Part shown: in pieces, positions 61,902 to 64,000 of the stretch
Layout of the letters: every line of letters begins with the position of its first letter
Numbering within the stretch: the first letter of the stretch is position 1
From: DASTDH01 sp041167675
GTDB taxonomy: Bacteria > Verrucomicrobiota > Verrucomicrobiia > Chthoniobacterales > JAFAMB01
Direction of reading: 5' to 3'
Assembly: GCA_041167675.1 (NCBI GenBank)
Contig: JBEEIB010000475.1
Span: 55,049-119,048 of the forward strand
DNA length: 64,000 bases
The notes under the pieces: generated by a model
The model's input: the letters and a program-made list of their open reading frames with translations, nothing else
Database searches by the model: none
What the model was told of the DNA's origin: nothing
Made by a program: the position numbers and the translations under genes

Positions 61902-62828
61902 ATGCAGTCCACGTTAATTCGTCGCTTCTTGAGCGCCGCAGGAAAAATCATCGGTTATCTCTTGGCCGTAGTGCTGCTCGGAGCTTTGCTAGCGCCTCCG
62001 CTTTATTGGTTGGGACAGGCGTGTTCTCAAATCAGCGCTCTCCATTTCCTCAAAGACACCGACTTTCAACGTTACTTCGCCCGTTCCATTCTGATTTCTG
62101 CGTTTCTGCTGTTACCTCTGGTGATTCGCTCGATCGGTCTGGAACGTTTCCGTGACATGGGATTGAGGCGCAATCCTCTTTGGTGGCGAGACGTCATCGC
62201 GGGCCTTATCTTGGCCGTTGCCGTTACTGCTGCGCTCGGCTTTGTCGCCATCCAGTTTGGAATATATACCTGGAAAAGCCCTTTGCCCTGGAACCTGGTG
62301 GCGGCGGTGTTCCTCCCGGCATTAACCGTCTCTGTGATTGAGGAGTTTCTGTTTCGTGGTGCCATCCTCGGATTGGTGCGTCAAACGATCTCCACCGTGC
62401 CCGCAATCGTGCTGGTCTCAGTGCTGTTCTCTATCATTCATTTCTTCCGACCCGTCGACGGCCAGATCTCGAGCGTCCAATGGTACTCCGGTTTCGAGCT
62501 GATCGGGAAAGGGTTTGGGCGTCTTACCGATCCGCTCCTGGTCGGCGGCGGCTTTATGACCATTTTTGTTCTCGGGCTCCTGTTGGCTGATTCTGCGGTA
62601 AGGACCCATTCCCTCTGGTTGTCCATAGGACTGCATGCCGGCACTGTGTTTGGGAAAATGAGCTTTAACAAACTCACCAAACAACTGACCCAGGCGCCTC
62701 CCTGGTTTGGCCCCGAATTGACCGTCGGTCTGGGCTCTGTGCTAACGTTGCTTTTCCTTTGGCTCTTGGTTTGGCTACTCTTCTTGCGTCGTGCTTTTTC
62801 TCCGCGAACTTTCTCGAACGATCACTGA
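61902..62828 (+). CDS. CPBP-family intramembrane metalloprotease
   Basis: The protein has 308 residues and about eight membrane helices. The Abi/CAAX motifs are Glu147-Glu148-x3-Arg152 in IEEFLFRG, His180 in FSIIHFF, and His245 in GLHAGTVF. These bind the catalytic metal in the membrane. Members cleave prenylated or bacteriocin-related membrane proteins, but most bacterial targets are unknown. Its end overlaps the comF-like gene by 38 bp. Confidence 0.9.
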   Translation: MQSTLIRRFLSAAGKIIGYLLAVVLLGALLAPPLYWLGQACSQISALHFLKDTDFQRYFARSILISAFLLLPLVIRSIGLERFRDMGLRRNPLWWRDVIAGLILAVAVTAALGFVAIQFGIYTWKSPLPWNLVAAVFLPALTVSVIEEFLFRGAILGLVRQTISTVPAIVLVSVLFSIIHFFRPVDGQISSVQWYSGFELIGKGFGRLTDPLLVGGGFMTIFVLGLLLADSAVRTHSLWLSIGLHAGTVFGKMSFNKLTKQLTQAPPWFGPELTVGLGSVLTLLFLWLLVWLLFLRRAFSPRTFSNDH

Positions 62829-63510
62829 TCTGGTCTATCCTCATTTTTGCGTAATCTGCCAAACTGGATTAGACCGAGACTGGCTCTGCGCGAAATGTCA
62901 GGCAACCGCACAGCGGATCCAACCGCCGTTTTGCCGGACGTGCTCACGTCCGTTTTCCGGTTCGATCGCAGAACCGTTCCGTTGCCCTCACTGTGAAGAC
63001 GACGCTTTCGCATTCGACTGTGCGGTATCTGCTTATCTCGCTCGGGGTGCCGTGCGGGAGTTAATTCATCGGCTGAAATACAACGGACAGTTTCATTTGC
63101 GAAACACCATCGCCGACTGGCTCTGGGTAGCCTTCTCCGATCAGCGGATTACCGGGGAGCCATTTGATGCGATTGTTCCAGTACCGCTTCATCCCGTTCG
63201 CACAAGAGAGAGGGGGTACGATCAGGTCTCTGCGTTGGCCGAAATTGTCGCGCGGAGAGCGGCTAAACCGCTGCTGAAATGTTTGCGCCGGCATCGCTAT
63301 ACTCAGACCCAAACGATATTGGATCGAGACGACCGGGTGCGGAACTTGCGCAATGCCTTCGACCTGCGCAAGAGTACCGCCGTGCTTGGAAAACGCATTT
63401 TGTTAGTCGATGACGTCCTGACGACCGGCACTACGTTGCACGAATGTGCTAAAGTTCTGCGTTCGGGAGGTGCGGTATCCGTCCGAGCCGTCACGGCTGC
63501 TCGTGGTTAG
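62791..63510 (+). CDS. comF: ComF-family phosphoribosyltransferase-like protein
   Basis: The protein has 239 residues from a GTG at 62791. An N-terminal zinc-finger region has Cys pairs ('CVIC', 'CAKC', 'CRTC', 'CPHC'). The C-terminal PRTase domain has the PRPP loop 'LLVDDVLTTGTTLHEC', and 'VPVPLHPVRTRERGYDQV' is typical of ComF/GntX. ComF supports DNA uptake in competent bacteria, though many members have unproved roles. The start lies inside the CPBP gene in another frame, and there is no later Met before the first Cys pair. Confidence 0.9.
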   Translation: MLFLRELSRTITDLVYPHFCVICQTGLDRDWLCAKCQATAQRIQPPFCRTCSRPFSGSIAEPFRCPHCEDDAFAFDCAVSAYLARGAVRELIHRLKYNGQFHLRNTIADWLWVAFSDQRITGEPFDAIVPVPLHPVRTRERGYDQVSALAEIVARRAAKPLLKCLRRHRYTQTQTILDRDDRVRNLRNAFDLRKSTAVLGKRILLVDDVLTTGTTLHECAKVLRSGGAVSVRAVTAARG

Positions 63511-63522
63511 CACAGTCCAGTT

Positions 63523-64000
63523 ATGCCAATCTTTCAAAAACCTTCCCTCAAGTCTGGAACCCAAAAAAAACGCGAAATGCCAGAAGGTCTTTGGCAGAAA
63601 TGTCCCGAATGTGGAGAGGTGATTCACAACCTGGAACTTGCAAAGAATCTGAAGGTTTGTCCGAAATGTGACCATCATTTCACGTTATCGGCAGCAGAGC
63701 GTATTCACAATCTTTTGGATCCCGATTCCTTCACGGAGTTCGACGCGAACCTGATATCAAAGGATGTTCTCAAGTTTACCGGAATCGCGGCGTATTCGGA
63801 TCGTCTGAGTAGTTACCAAGAAAAGACCGGCATGAAAGATGCCGTTGTTACCGGGTTTGGCAAGATTGAGAAAAAGGCGGTCGCAATTGCGGTGATGGAT
63901 TTTAATTTTCTTGCAGCGACGATGGGCTCAGTCGTGGGAGAGAAGATCACCAGAGTCATAGAGAAAGCCACTGCAGCAAAGCACCCCCTTATTATTGTGG
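63523..64000 (+). CDS. accD: Acetyl-CoA carboxylase carboxyltransferase beta subunit (partial)
   Basis: The first 159 residues are inside the window and the gene is cut by the right edge. The N-terminal zinc ribbon C27-x2-C30 ... C46-x2-C49 ('KCPECGEVI', 'VCPKCDHHF') and 'YQEKTGMKDAVVTGFGKI' with 'VAVMDFNFLAATMGSVVGEKI'-type crotonase strands (segment located by first residues) identify AccD. With AccA it transfers CO2 from biotin to acetyl-CoA for fatty-acid synthesis. It starts 12 bp after comF. Confidence 0.95.
   Translation, partial: MPIFQKPSLKSGTQKKREMPEGLWQKCPECGEVIHNLELAKNLKVCPKCDHHFTLSAAERIHNLLDPDSFTEFDANLISKDVLKFTGIAAYSDRLSSYQEKTGMKDAVVTGFGKIEKKAVAIAVMDFNFLAATMGSVVGEKITRVIEKATAAKHPLIIV

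Noticed and set aside
1..64000. CRISPR arrays, prophage, insertion sequences, defence islands
   Set aside because: No regularly spaced repeats, transposases, phage or nuclease genes are seen. The accessory content is very low.

Overview
The window reads as one contiguous piece of chromosome from a Gram-negative, rod-type bacterium, most probably a member of the Verrucomicrobiota (Chthoniobacter/Spartobacteria-like). This placement is inference. It rests on a complete division and cell-wall (dcw) cluster containing a MurC-MurB fusion, a FtsZ with a divergent T7 loop, a very large protein ending in a GreA domain as in Chlamydia, a meso-diaminopimelate type MurE, heptosyltransferase and outer-membrane-type proteins, and a mixture of genes typical of the PVC superphylum. 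There is no rRNA, CRISPR array, prophage or insertion sequence, and I found no tRNA. Almost all of the window is dense housekeeping coding sequence.

Layout. 1-4.7 kb: an amino-acid-kinase fragment (ArgA/ArgB-like), a HAD phosphatase, ndk and GTP-type pckG on the minus strand, then an RlmD/TrmA-type RNA methyltransferase on plus. 4.7-8 kb: a LysR regulator, a UbiD decarboxylase and a lipoprotein (minus). 8-10 kb: moaA-moaC-mogA (plus) for molybdopterin synthesis. 10.1-11 kb: a UbiA-like membrane protein with no ordinary start codon. 11.2-17.5 kb: mreB-mreC-mreD-mrdA-rng, the rod-shape operon. 17.5-21.7 kb: an ABC-2 exporter with two exported proteins (minus). 21.8-25.3 kb: large GreA-domain protein, enolase and a DivIC/FtsB protein. 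25.4-33.4 kb: glycosyltransferase, HAD protein, purK-DUF192-polX, a small conserved protein, a Bax-inhibitor-1 family protein and a Fur regulator.

33.7-52.0 kb is the dcw cluster, all on minus. In transcription order it is mraZ, rsmH, ftsL, ftsI, murE, murF, mraY, murD, a LysM protein gene, ftsW, murG, murC-murB, ftsQ, ftsA, ftsZ. Many genes overlap by ATGA, so they are probably translationally coupled. Upstream of mraZ lie repeats of GTGGG at 10-bp spacing, the expected operator for MraZ itself. The mre operon and the dcw cluster together supply elongation and septation: lipid II synthesis (MurC-F, MraY, MurG), flippase/transglycosylase (FtsW), transpeptidases (MrdA, FtsI) and cytoskeletons (MreB, FtsA, FtsZ).

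52-64 kb: a small unknown gene and an orphan nuoA, acylphosphatase, a phosphoesterase coupled to a heptosyltransferase-like gene, yajQ, an FAD oxidoreductase, moaD-hpt, a ParA ATPase coupled to an unknown 209-residue protein, a TPR protein, bioA, a CPBP protease, a ComF protein and the start of accD, cut by the window edge. Several intergenic gaps carry short palindromic elements, and a 75-bp stretch before mraZ can fold as a three-way junction. These, the divergent FtsZ and the ParA-associated unknown gene are the least ordinary parts. I did not find a clear-cut undescribed multi-gene system.
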